Below are positions 1 to 7,661 of a DNA stretch of 38,368 nucleotides, piece by piece. Under the pieces are notes generated by a model that ran no database searches, was not told the origin of the DNA, and saw nothing but the letters and a program-made list of their open reading frames with translations. Position 1 is the first letter of the stretch; every line of letters begins with the position of its first letter. The DNA lies in assembly GCA_026393795.1 (NCBI GenBank), contig JAPKZL010000107.1, positions 1-38,368 on the forward strand, in the 5' to 3' direction. This DNA is from Candidatus Aminicenantes bacterium (GTDB lineage Bacteria > Acidobacteriota > Aminicenantia > UBA2199). The translations under genes were made by a program, and so were the position numbers.

Positions 1-1
1 G

Positions 2-91
2 TGCGGCGACCACCGCGAACTGCTCAAAAAAAGGGGGCTTTACTACTCGCTCTACAATTTGCAATTCCCGGAAATGAATATTATAATGTGA
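2..91 (+). CDS. C-terminal end of an ABC exporter (MsbA-like), partial
   Basis: Reading from base 2 gives 29 codons and a TGA at 89-91. The peptide starts CGDHRELLKKRGLYYSLYNL. A 'G-x-H-x-E-L-L ... G-x-Y-x-x-L-Y' tail is typical of the end of the nucleotide-binding domain of MsbA-type lipid and multidrug ABC exporters, where the conserved His/Glu lie just after the H-loop region. Only this tail is in the window, so the Walker motifs and the membrane domain cannot be checked. An MsbA-type gene would fit the LPS genes elsewhere in the window. The assignment rests on a short motif and is tentative. The yicC promoter lies inside this coding end. Confidence 0.55.
   Translation, partial: CGDHRELLKKRGLYYSLYNLQFPEMNIIM
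59..87 (+). promoter_or_regulatory. Promoter of the yicC operon, leaderless type
   Basis: TTGCAA (59-64), a 17-bp spacer, then TATAAT (82-87). The -10 box ends 7 nt before the ATG at 95, so transcription is expected to begin at or next to the start codon. No Shine-Dalgarno sequence precedes the ATG. Confidence 0.6.
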
Positions 92-94
92 CCC

Positions 95-979
95 ATGAAC
101 AGCATGACCGGATTTGCCCAGGGGAGGTTCAATTTCAGGGATTTCTCGCTGTTCGTCTCCTTCAAGTCCTACAACAACCGCTACCTGGAGATCGCCTTCA
201 AGGGCAGCGGCATCTCCGCCGCCAGCGAAAAAATGATCAAGGAGATGCTGAAGGCCAAGCTGCAGCGCGGCAAGGTCGAGATCGTCTTCGACCTGTTCCT
301 GAACAACCAAAAAAACTGGGACGTGCAGCTGAACGCCGCCCTGCTTGAAAAAATTCTCAAGCAGGTCATGCCATTGCAAAAGAAATTCGGCCCGGGCTTG
401 AGCCTGTCACTGGATGGGCTGCTCAAGCTGCCGATGGTCTTCCGCCTCGACAACGACCTGGAGCGCCTCGGCCGCAAGGACCAGGCCGACATCAAGCGCT
501 CGCTGTCCAAGGTCTTCGGCAATTTCCTGAAGAGCCGCAGCCAGGAGGGAGAGTTCATCGGCCGCGACCTGCACGACAGCATCGCCCTGATCGAAAGCCA
601 CATGCGCGTCATCGGCGCCAGGGAAAAGGATTTCGAGCGGGACATGTTCATCAGCTACAAGAAGAAAATTGCCCGCTTCGTCAAGGGCATGGCGATTGAT
701 GAGAAAAGGATCGCCCAGGAAGCGGCCATCAGCGCCGAAAAAGGCTCCATCGCCGAGGAGATCAACCGCCTGAAAACCCACGGCCAGAGGCTGAAAAGCC
801 TGCTCAAGGACAAAGCGCACGACACCGTCGGCCGCGAAGCCGATTTCCTGTCGCAGGAAATGCTGCGCGAAACGCACACCATAGCCGCCAAGACCAGCTG
901 CCTGGACATCCACCAGCACATTCTGATCATCCGCCGTGAAATCGAGAAGATCAGGCAGCAGGTTCAGAACATCGAATAA
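95..979 (+). CDS. yicC: YicC family endoribonuclease
   Basis: 294 aa, the usual length for YicC. The protein begins with the family hallmark MNSMTGFAQG. It has the central EEINRLKTHGQRLKSLL stretch and ends with the DUF1732 signature, here 'ADFLSQEMLRE' followed by the terminal EIEKIRQQVQNIE. Family knowledge: YicC proteins are RNA endonucleases linked to stationary-phase survival and small-RNA turnover. The ATG at 95 was chosen because the family signature starts there and a TATAAT box ends 7 nt upstream. gmk follows after 8 nt, the common bacterial order yicC-gmk. The gene is probably the first of a tightly packed operon running through the PriA homologue to 5320. Confidence 0.93.
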   Translation: MNSMTGFAQGRFNFRDFSLFVSFKSYNNRYLEIAFKGSGISAASEKMIKEMLKAKLQRGKVEIVFDLFLNNQKNWDVQLNAALLEKILKQVMPLQKKFGPGLSLSLDGLLKLPMVFRLDNDLERLGRKDQADIKRSLSKVFGNFLKSRSQEGEFIGRDLHDSIALIESHMRVIGAREKDFERDMFISYKKKIARFVKGMAIDEKRIAQEAAISAEKGSIAEEINRLKTHGQRLKSLLKDKAHDTVGREADFLSQEMLRETHTIAAKTSCLDIHQHILIIRREIEKIRQQVQNIE

Positions 980-987
980 CGCCCCGC

Positions 988-1593
988 ATGCGCCACCTGG
1001 TCATCGTCTCGGGTCCGTCGGGTTCGGGCAAGTCGACCCTGATCCAGCGGCTGCTCGCCGCCTGTCCCGAGCTGCATTTCTCGGTCTCGCACACCACCCG
1101 GCCGGCGCGGGAAAACGAGGTCGACGGCCGCGATTACCATTTCGTCAGCCGCCCCGTTTTCCTGAAAATGAGGGGCCGGCGCGAGTTCGCCGAGTGGGCC
1201 GAAGTGCACGGCCAGCTCTACGGCACCAGCTGGCTCGAGCTGCGCCGCAAATCGGGACGGGGCCGGACGCTGGTCCTGGACATCGACGTCCAGGGGGCGC
1301 GCCGCATCAAGCGCCGTTACCCCGAAACCATGGCCGTTTTCGTGATCCCGCCCTCCCTGGCCGAGTTGAAGCGGCGGCTGCGCCGGCGCGAAAAGAAATG
1401 GAGCCCGGAAGCCGAGCAGCGGCTGCAGAAAGCCCTGAACGAAATGGCCGCCTACGAATTGTACGACTACCTGATCGTCAACCATGAACTGAAAAAGGCA
1501 TCCGCCGAACTGCGCTGCCTGCTGGCCGCCTTCGGCCGGCAAATGGCCCGCAACGGGGATAAAATTGAAAAAATGATCCGAGGCCGAAAATGA
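988..1593 (+). CDS. gmk: Guanylate kinase
   Basis: 201 aa. Converts GMP plus ATP to GDP plus ADP in purine nucleotide synthesis. The P-loop GPSGSGKST lies at residues 7-15. The GMP-binding region follows, with 'SHTTRPARENEVDGRDYHFV', and later FAEWAEVHGQLYGTS. Another family motif, LDIDVQGARRIK, corresponds to the Walker B side. The start ATG at 988 puts the P-loop at the usual distance from the N-terminus. Its stop overlaps the start of coaC by 4 nt (ATGA at 1590-1593). The rpoZ gene that often sits between gmk and coaBC is absent here. Confidence 0.96.
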   Translation: MRHLVIVSGPSGSGKSTLIQRLLAACPELHFSVSHTTRPARENEVDGRDYHFVSRPVFLKMRGRREFAEWAEVHGQLYGTSWLELRRKSGRGRTLVLDIDVQGARRIKRRYPETMAVFVIPPSLAELKRRLRRREKKWSPEAEQRLQKALNEMAAYELYDYLIVNHELKKASAELRCLLAAFGRQMARNGDKIEKMIRGRK

Positions 1594-2120
1594 AGCTTGT
1601 TCTGGGCGTCAGCGGTTCGATCGGCGCCTACAAAGCGGTCGACATCATGCGTTTGTTTCAAAAAGAGGGCCACGCCGTCTCGGTGGTCATGACCCGAGCG
1701 GCGACGAAAATCATCGCGCCGCTGACATTCGCCACCTTCGCCCCGGGAAAAGTGTTCGTCGAACTGTTCGCCGACAACCAGGATCCCCTGCTGCACATCA
1801 ACCTGAGCAAGGAGAACGACCTGCTGCTGGTGGCGCCGGCCACCGCCGACATCATCGGCAAGATGGCCAACGGCATCGCCGACGACCTCCTGTCCACCTT
1901 GTTCTGCGCCTTTTACCGCAAGGTGGTGGTGGCCCCGGCCATGAACCCGCGCATGCTGGAAAATCCCGCGGTCAGGGACAACATCGGCCGGCTGAAAAGC
2001 CGGGGCGTCGAAATCATCGAACCGGTCGAGGGGCTGCTGGCCAACCGCGAGACCGGCAAAGGGAGGCTGCCCGCCCCCGAAGACATTTACCGCCGCTGCC
2101 TGGATGCCGTTGCCGTTTAA
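1590..2120 (+). CDS. coaC: Phosphopantothenoylcysteine decarboxylase domain (CoaC), stand-alone
   Basis: 176 aa flavoprotein corresponding to the N-terminal half of the usual bifunctional CoaBC (Dfp). It decarboxylates 4'-phosphopantothenoylcysteine in coenzyme A synthesis. Visible motifs are the N-terminal GVSGSIGAYKA, the catalytic His69 in LLHINLS, the FMN/substrate region TADIIGKMANGIADDLLST, and PAMN at 116-119. In the substrate-recognition clamp, where the E. coli enzyme has A-C-G-x-x-G-x-G-R, this protein has A-N-R-E-T-G-K-G-R, so Asn152 replaces the usual catalytic Cys. The gene overlaps gmk by 4 nt and coaB by 17 nt in a different frame. Either the two activities are encoded separately or an ancestral fusion has been frameshifted. 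Confidence 0.88.
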   Translation: MKLVLGVSGSIGAYKAVDIMRLFQKEGHAVSVVMTRAATKIIAPLTFATFAPGKVFVELFADNQDPLLHINLSKENDLLLVAPATADIIGKMANGIADDLLSTLFCAFYRKVVVAPAMNPRMLENPAVRDNIGRLKSRGVEIIEPVEGLLANRETGKGRLPAPEDIYRRCLDAVAV

Positions 2121-2778
2121 TAAAATAATCATCGCTTCCGGCCCCACCCTGGAGCCGATCGACCCGGTGCGCTTCATTTCCAACCGCTCATCGGGGAAGA
2201 CCGGCTTCCACCTGGCCATGGAGGCCAAAGCCAGGAATATCGGGCCGGTCGTCTTCATCACCGGACCGACCTGCTTCCTGCCGGCGGGAGTCGAGCTGAT
2301 CCAAGTGGAGACGGCCCAGGAGATGCAAGCCGCCATCGACGGCCATTTCCGCTCATCCGAGGTGGTCATCATGGCGGCGGCGGTCAGCGACTACCGCAGC
2401 CGAAAATATTACACCGACAAGCTAAAAAAAGACGGGGAAAAGATCGTCCTGGAACTGGTCAGAACCCCCGATATCCTCCTCGACCTGGGCCGGCGCAAGC
2501 GCAAAAACCAGCTCCTGGTCGGTTTTGCCGCCGAGACCGAGGATATTTTCGTCAATGCCCAGAAAAAACTGCTGGCCAAGAACCTTGACCTGCTGGTCCT
2601 GAACGAGATCTCGGACAGCAACCCGGCTTTCGGCAGCGATGAGAACCAGGTTTATTTGCTGCGCCGGGACGGCATCCGCAAGATTGAAAAAACAAAAAAG
2701 TCCCGCGTCGCCGCCTTCATCTGGGACGAAGTCCTCGACCTGGCCGGACATACCCAGGGCGCGGCGAAGATCCGATGA
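2104..2778 (+). CDS. coaB: Phosphopantothenate-cysteine ligase domain (CoaB), stand-alone
   Basis: 224 aa, matching the C-terminal half of CoaBC. It joins 4'-phosphopantothenate to cysteine using a nucleotide triphosphate. The protein opens with the family start 'IIIASGPTLEPIDPVRFI', then SNRSSGKTGFHLA (nucleotide and dimer region), MAAAVSDYR, the KLKKDG lysine motif, RTPDILLDLG and VGFAAET. Starting at the ATG at 2104 leaves only a 6-residue leader before the Rossmann strand, so little is missing. No clear ribosome-binding site is visible, and translation probably couples to coaC through the 17-nt overlap. The stop overlaps the next gene's ATG by 4 nt. Confidence 0.92.
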   Translation: MPLPFNKIIIASGPTLEPIDPVRFISNRSSGKTGFHLAMEAKARNIGPVVFITGPTCFLPAGVELIQVETAQEMQAAIDGHFRSSEVVIMAAAVSDYRSRKYYTDKLKKDGEKIVLELVRTPDILLDLGRRKRKNQLLVGFAAETEDIFVNAQKKLLAKNLDLLVLNEISDSNPAFGSDENQVYLLRRDGIRKIEKTKKSRVAAFIWDEVLDLAGHTQGAAKIR

Positions 2779-3428
2779 GCGAATTGAAGGAAATATTGAA
2801 GTTCTACCAGGAAATGGGGGCTGAATTCCTCCATATGCCGGTGAGCGACCCGCGCGCCGACCTGGCCGCTTTGAACTGCGATATCCTGCAATGCCAACAC
2901 TGCCGCCTCCATCAGAGCAAGACCCACTATGTCCCCGGCGAGGGCTCCAGCCGTCCCGATATTTTTTTCATCGGCGAAGGGCCGGGCCAGACCGAGGACC
3001 AGTTCGGCCGCCCCTTCATCGGCAACGCCGGGCAGCTGCTGGACAAGATCATCCAGAAGATGGGCTACCGCCGCGAAGACGTATTCATCGGCAACGTGGT
3101 GAAGTGCCGGCCGCCGAACAACCGCGAACCGCTGGCCGACGAGGTCGAAGCCTGCCTCCCCTTCCTGCGCCGGCAGATCGAGCTGCTGAAGCCGAAGATC
3201 ATCGTCTGCCTGGGCAGGGTCGCATTGAACAACCTGCTCGGCACCAGTCACAGCATGGGCCGCATCCGCGGCCAGCTGTTGCGCTTCAACGGCATCCCCC
3301 TGATCCCCACCTACCATCCCTCCTTCATCCTGCATAAAAAGGAGAAGGAGGAGATATCTCAGGCCAAGCGCGAAGTCTGGGAGGACATGCAGAAAGCGCT
3401 GGCCGTTATCTCCGGGCAACGGCCTTGA
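2775..3428 (+). CDS. Uracil-DNA glycosylase, family 4 (Fe-S)
   Basis: 217 aa. Removes uracil from DNA to start base-excision repair. Family-4 hallmarks are present: GEGPGQTED (residues 68-75), GRPFIGNAGQLLD, NVVKCRPPNNR and TYHPSF. Four cysteines have the spacing of the [4Fe-4S] ligands of thermophile family-4 enzymes: C40-x2-C43, C111 and C127. The first about 35 residues form a leader similar to the one found in SPO1 polymerase-type members. The gene overlaps coaB by ATGA and the next gene by TTGA, so it belongs to the same operon. Its pairing with a PriA homologue groups two DNA-maintenance functions. Confidence 0.93.
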   Translation: MSELKEILKFYQEMGAEFLHMPVSDPRADLAALNCDILQCQHCRLHQSKTHYVPGEGSSRPDIFFIGEGPGQTEDQFGRPFIGNAGQLLDKIIQKMGYRREDVFIGNVVKCRPPNNREPLADEVEACLPFLRRQIELLKPKIIVCLGRVALNNLLGTSHSMGRIRGQLLRFNGIPLIPTYHPSFILHKKEKEEISQAKREVWEDMQKALAVISGQRP

Positions 3429-5320
3429 AAATCAGCGTCGCGCTCTCCTGCAACGTCCTTGAAGCGCTGACCTACGGAAACGGCTCGGCCGGGCTGCGGG
3501 TCGGAATGCGGGTGCTGGTGCCTCTGGGGAGCCGGATCGTTTCCGGCTGGGTGCTCGGCCTGGATTCCGCCTACCCGGGCAAAGTAAAAAACATCATCGG
3601 CGTCATCGACGATCCCTTCCGCCCCGACGCCGAGTTCCTGAAATTCGCCAAGCGCAGCGCCAGGGCCTATTTTGCCTCGCCCGGGATCGTGCTGGACCAC
3701 GCGCTGCCGCCAAGCAAAAAAAACCTGAAAAAGCTCCTGCTGGAAAAGGACGGGCAGGTCAGGAAGATCGGCGATTTTCAGCCGGCGCAGCTGGCCCGTC
3801 TGGGCTCGGCGCAGCCCCTGCGCTTTTTTTTCAAGGAGAGGAAAACCGCGCCGTCAGCAGAAGCAGAAGCCGGTGCCGCCTCCCCGTCCGGGGGGGCGCC
3901 GGCGCTGCCGTTGGACCGTCTCCTCCTCGGCCCCGGCGGCCGCGAGAGCGAGTACCTGGAAAGCTGCCGCGCGGTCCTGGCCTCCGGCCGGAGCGTCCTG
4001 CTGCTCGTCCCCGACAATGCCACCGCCCGCTATTGGCAAAACGTCTGGCCGGAACTGGACATCTACAATTCGGAGACCCGGCCCGCGGCCCGGGAGGAGA
4101 TCTGGGCCCGCTACCAGCAGGGGAATAGCGGCATCGTCTGCGGCGGCCTGTCGGCCGCCATGTTTCCGATGAGTAACCTGGGGCTGCTGATCATCGACCG
4201 GGCGACGTCGTCCCTCTACCAGCGCACTTTTCATTCGCCCTTCAAAAGCGACCACCTGGGCCGCATCCGCGCCCAGGTCGGGGGCATCCCCATCCTGCAG
4301 GGGGCCGCGGCCCATTCCTGCGCCACCTACCAGCAGCGGGGTTCGCTGCCGGTGACTGACCGGCGCCGCGATACCGGCGCCTTGCTGCAGGTGCACATGC
4401 TCAAAGGCAGGGATAGGGGCATACCGGCTGACCTGGTCCAATTGATCAGCCAGAATTATTTGCAGGCAAAGAAAACCCTGGTCCTGGTCAACAAGATCCA
4501 GCCGTCGCTCAACCTTTTTTGCGCCGCCTGCGCCAAAGTCGTAACCTGCCCCAATTGCGGCGGCATCCTGCAGGTGGACGACGCACAGGCCGCCGCTTGC
4601 CGAAGCTGCAGCTTCAGCCAGGAAAAACTGGCCGCCTGCCCGCGCTGCCGCAAGGAGCTGACCATGCTCCACGACATCAGCCTGGATTCGCTGGCCCGGG
4701 CCGTCGAGCGCGTCGTCGGCGAGAACGCGGTCCTGACCCTGCGCGCCGCCGACTTGAAGGAGTTAAAGGCAGTCGCGCCGGCTCTCGCGGCCAGTGCCGT
4801 CGTCATCGCCACTCCGGCCGCCTTGAACCCGTTTTTCAGGGAAAAATTCTCCGCCGCCGTCTACGTCAAGCCCGAATCGTTTTTCGGCATGGACGAATTC
4901 AATTCGGCGGAAATGATCTTCGCCACCGCCGCCGAAATCATGGAAACCCTGGCCCCGGGAAGCGTGTTGCACGTCTTCTCGGTCTTTCACTTTCATTATG
5001 CGCTGCAGTTCCTCCTCGACGAAAACCGCTTTTTCGAGCGTGAATTGAAGTACCGGCAGTGGTTCATGCTGCCGCCTTTCAGCGACGTGTACAAGCTGGA
5101 GATCCGCAACAGCGGCTTGCGGGCGCTGGCAGCCGACATGCGCGGCCTGTATGCGCAGCACAAGCTCGGCTTAATGATTAAAAAAATCTACCTGGTCTCG
5201 CGCCGGCCGCAGCGGGGCTCGTTTCTCGGCGTCCTCGAGCTGCACTCAGGCGCGGAAAAAATCATCGCCGCCGGGGTGCCGGGATTAAAAAAAAGCTCGC
5301 TCAGCCTGCTGGCGGGGTAA
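3425..5320 (+). CDS. priA: PriA homologue with degenerate helicase motifs
   Basis: 631 aa (PriA is commonly about 730), starting with TTG at 3425. The N-terminal 1-100 resembles the PriA 3'-DNA-binding domain (GSRIVSGWVLGL). The eight-cysteine zinc region is intact at about residues 366-408 (CAAC, CPNC, CRSC, CPRC). The C-terminal 'FFERELKYRQWFMLPPF' matches the PriA end domain. The ATPase motifs are not intact. The Walker A site reads GPGGRESEYLES (169-180) where GxTGSGKTEVYLE is expected, the DEEH box reads DRAT (258-261), and the GSATPS motif reads GAAAHS. It is therefore probably a non-helicase PriA that acts as a DNA-binding or primosome scaffold, as described for actinobacterial PriA. 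Last gene of the operon. Confidence 0.85.
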   Translation: MKISVALSCNVLEALTYGNGSAGLRVGMRVLVPLGSRIVSGWVLGLDSAYPGKVKNIIGVIDDPFRPDAEFLKFAKRSARAYFASPGIVLDHALPPSKKNLKKLLLEKDGQVRKIGDFQPAQLARLGSAQPLRFFFKERKTAPSAEAEAGAASPSGGAPALPLDRLLLGPGGRESEYLESCRAVLASGRSVLLLVPDNATARYWQNVWPELDIYNSETRPAAREEIWARYQQGNSGIVCGGLSAAMFPMSNLGLLIIDRATSSLYQRTFHSPFKSDHLGRIRAQVGGIPILQGAAAHSCATYQQRGSLPVTDRRRDTGALLQVHMLKGRDRGIPADLVQLISQNYLQAKKTLVLVNKIQPSLNLFCAACAKVVTCPNCGGILQVDDAQAAACRSCSFSQEKLAACPRCRKELTMLHDISLDSLARAVERVVGENAVLTLRAADLKELKAVAPALAASAVVIATPAALNPFFREKFSAAVYVKPESFFGMDEFNSAEMIFATAAEIMETLAPGSVLHVFSVFHFHYALQFLLDENRFFERELKYRQWFMLPPFSDVYKLEIRNSGLRALAADMRGLYAQHKLGLMIKKIYLVSRRPQRGSFLGVLELHSGAEKIIAAGVPGLKKSSLSLLAG

Positions 5321-5350
5321 TCCGGCCGCAACCAAAAACGACGCCGGCTG

Positions 5351-5388
5351 TATAATAGTAATAACGGAAAATCGAAACTGCCAAGGAG
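5351..5388 (+). promoter_or_regulatory. -10 box and ribosome-binding site of the ABC pair
   Basis: A perfect TATAAT lies at 5351-5356 with no good TTGACA at the matching distance. A strong AAGGAG ribosome-binding site follows at 5383-5388, 5 nt before the ATG at 5394. Unlike many genes in the window, this unit has a normal 5' leader of about 30 nt. Confidence 0.45.
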
Positions 5389-5393
5389 AGGTC

Positions 5394-6305
5394 ATGAACG
5401 AACAGGCATTGGCGCTGAACGGTCTGGTCAAGGATTTCGACGGCAAGCGGGCCGTTGACCGGATCTCCTTCACGGCCCGCAAGGGCGAGATCCTGGGGCT
5501 GCTGGGGCCCAACGGGGCCGGCAAAACCACCACCATCCGCATGATCATGAACATCATCGCCCCGGACCAGGGAACGATCGAGATCTTGGGACGCCCCTTC
5601 GCCGAAAAGATGAAGGACAAGATCGGTTACCTGCCCGAAGAGCGTGGCCTGTACCGGAAAATGAAGGTGATGGACGTTCTGGTCTACCTGGGCGAACTGA
5701 AGGGGTTGCGTCCGGAGACGATTCGCGAACGCGGACATCGCCTGCTTGAGCAGTTCGACCTGGAGCCCTATGAGCAGAAAAAGGTCGAGGAGCTTTCCAA
5801 GGGCATGGCCCAGAAGCTGCAGATCATCTCCACCATCCTGCATGAGCCGGAGCTGCTGATCCTCGACGAGCCTTTTTCCGGCCTGGACCCGCTCAACATC
5901 GAGCTGGTCACGCGCATCCTGCTGGAAAAGAAGAAGGACGGAGTTTCGATCATCCTTTCCACCCACCTGATGGAATACGCCGAAAAACTGGTCGACTCCG
6001 TGGTCATGATCGACCAGGGGCGCAAGGTTTTGGACGGGAAATTGGCCCAAATCAAGTCGCAGTACGGCACCAAGTTCATCCGCATCGAATACGATGGCGA
6101 CAGCGCCTTCATGCCGGGATTGAAATACGTCAAGAGCTTCAGGGATTACGGCCGGACGATGGAAATCGAGCTCGTCGACCTGGCCCACAAGAACCGCCTG
6201 CTCGAGGAGCTGAGCAAGCGCGTCAGCCTCAACGCTTTCCAGCTGACCGAACCGTCGCTGCAGCATATCTTCGTCCGCAAAGTCAACGAAGGAGCCCGCT
6301 CATGA
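5394..6305 (+). CDS. ABC transporter ATPase, NatA/YhaQ-like
   Basis: 303 aa. Drives the permease encoded next to it. Walker A GPNGAGKTTT lies near residue 42, the signature is LSKGM in place of LSGGQ, Walker B is LLILDEPFSGLDP, and the H-loop is STHLM. The last about 80 residues form the extra C-terminal domain (DUF4162 type) common in NatA-like proteins, ending near 'PSLQHIFVRKV'. NatAB systems of this type export sodium or peptides/antibiotics; the substrate here cannot be told from sequence. The stop overlaps the permease ATG (ATGA). Confidence 0.92.
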   Translation: MNEQALALNGLVKDFDGKRAVDRISFTARKGEILGLLGPNGAGKTTTIRMIMNIIAPDQGTIEILGRPFAEKMKDKIGYLPEERGLYRKMKVMDVLVYLGELKGLRPETIRERGHRLLEQFDLEPYEQKKVEELSKGMAQKLQIISTILHEPELLILDEPFSGLDPLNIELVTRILLEKKKDGVSIILSTHLMEYAEKLVDSVVMIDQGRKVLDGKLAQIKSQYGTKFIRIEYDGDSAFMPGLKYVKSFRDYGRTMEIELVDLAHKNRLLEELSKRVSLNAFQLTEPSLQHIFVRKVNEGARS

Positions 6306-7621
6306 AGCTCATCGCCATCATCAAGAAGGAATACCGCGAGATCGTCCGGAAGAAATCGTTCATCATCTCGACGGTGCTCACGCCGCTGATCATGGCCGCA
6401 TTCATGTTCCTGCCGGTGCTGCTGATGAAAGTCGGCAAGGGCGAAAAAACCATCCGCGTCGCCGATTACTCAGGCTTCATCTACGAAAAGATGCTGCAAA
6501 ACGGCAAGGCGGCCGGCAGCGAAAAGACGGCTTCCGCCAAGAGCAAGGCCGGCATCCGGCGCAACATGTTCGACGACGAAAACGACGGCGGAGCGAGCCA
6601 GCTGAAATTCGAAAAAATAAACACGGCCGGGCAGTCGCCCGCTACGCTGGTCGAGCGGAACATCAAGGCCATCCGCGCCAAGAAAATCGACGGCTTCCTG
6701 CTCATTCCGGCCGCCATTCAGAAGGAGAGGAAATTGTTCTACTACTCCGGCAACATATCGGACTTCGACACCAACAAGACCATCCAAACGGTGGTGCGCA
6801 CGGTGGTGTCGCGACAGGTCCTGATCGAAAAGCAGATCAACCCCGAAATCGTCGACGAAGCCACCCGCGACGTCGAATTCGAGACCATCAAGGTGAAAAA
6901 GGAGGGGACGAGCAAGTCGAGCGCCGGCATCGAGTACATGATGTCGCTGTTCATGCTGGCCATCCTCTTCTCCATCCTGATGGGCTACGGGCAGCTGATC
7001 ATGCGCGGCGTGCTCGAGGAGAAAAGCAGCCGCATCATCGAGGTGCTGATCTCCTCCACCGACACCCAGCACATCTTTTACGGCAAGATCATCGGCATCG
7101 GCCTGGCCGGCCTGACCCAGGTGGCCATCTGGTTCTTGCTCGCCATGGCCATGGTGGGAAAGTTTTCCCTGGGCCTGAGCAGCGGCATTATGAGTTTCTT
7201 GACCCTGGAGATCGGCCTGTACTTCGTCATTTTTTTTCTGCTCGGCTTTTTCATGTACGCCATCCTTTTCTCCATCGTCGGCGCCGCGGTCAACACCGAC
7301 CAGGAAGCCCAGCAATTCGCCGCCCCGATATCCTACCTGCTGATCATCCCCTTCGTCATGGGCATCATGGTCACCCAGAGCCCGAATTCGTCGCTGGCCC
7401 TGATCTCCTCGTTCATTCCCCTGTTCACCCCCACCCTGATGTTCATGCGCATCACCGTCTCCCCGCCACCGCTGGCGCAGATTTTGGCGGCCATCTCGCT
7501 GAGCCTGGCCTTCATCGCCTTCCTGGCCTGGCTGGGGGCGAAGATCTTCCGCGTCGGTATCCTGATGTACGGCAAAAAGCCCACCCTCGGCGAGATGCTG
7601 CGCTGGATCCGCTACAAGTAG
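6302..7621 (+). CDS. ABC-2 type permease, NatB/YhaP-like
   Basis: 439 aa inner-membrane protein. One N-terminal membrane segment (about residues 20-42, 'FIISTVLTPLIMAAFMFLPV') is followed by a large polar extracytoplasmic domain of roughly 170 residues. A cluster of five or so membrane segments fills the C-terminal half. The motif 'GVLEEKSSRIIEVLISS', directly before the C-terminal membrane block, is the conserved ABC-2 coupling helix seen in NatB and CcmB-like permeases. It is translationally coupled to the ATPase by a 4-nt overlap. Together they form a two-gene efflux system of unknown substrate. The Nramp promoter begins 4 nt after its stop codon. Confidence 0.9.
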   Translation: MKLIAIIKKEYREIVRKKSFIISTVLTPLIMAAFMFLPVLLMKVGKGEKTIRVADYSGFIYEKMLQNGKAAGSEKTASAKSKAGIRRNMFDDENDGGASQLKFEKINTAGQSPATLVERNIKAIRAKKIDGFLLIPAAIQKERKLFYYSGNISDFDTNKTIQTVVRTVVSRQVLIEKQINPEIVDEATRDVEFETIKVKKEGTSKSSAGIEYMMSLFMLAILFSILMGYGQLIMRGVLEEKSSRIIEVLISSTDTQHIFYGKIIGIGLAGLTQVAIWFLLAMAMVGKFSLGLSSGIMSFLTLEIGLYFVIFFLLGFFMYAILFSIVGAAVNTDQEAQQFAAPISYLLIIPFVMGIMVTQSPNSSLALISSFIPLFTPTLMFMRITVSPPPLAQILAAISLSLAFIAFLAWLGAKIFRVGILMYGKKPTLGEMLRWIRYK

Positions 7622-7625
7622 CCAA

Positions 7626-7654
7626 TTTGGAAATTCCCTGTTTTCGGTTATAAT
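7626..7654 (+). promoter_or_regulatory. Promoter of the Nramp gene, leaderless type
   Basis: TTTGGA (7626-7631), 17-bp spacer, perfect TATAAT (7649-7654). Seven nt separate the -10 box from the GTG at 7662, with no room for a ribosome-binding site. This supports GTG 7662 as the start of a leaderless message. Confidence 0.55.
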
Positions 7655-7661
7655 CAAAAAT

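Noticed and set aside
7622-7661. Metal riboswitch or operator ahead of the Nramp gene
   Set aside because: Only 40 nt separate it from the preceding stop and the promoter fills them, so there is no space for a leader RNA.
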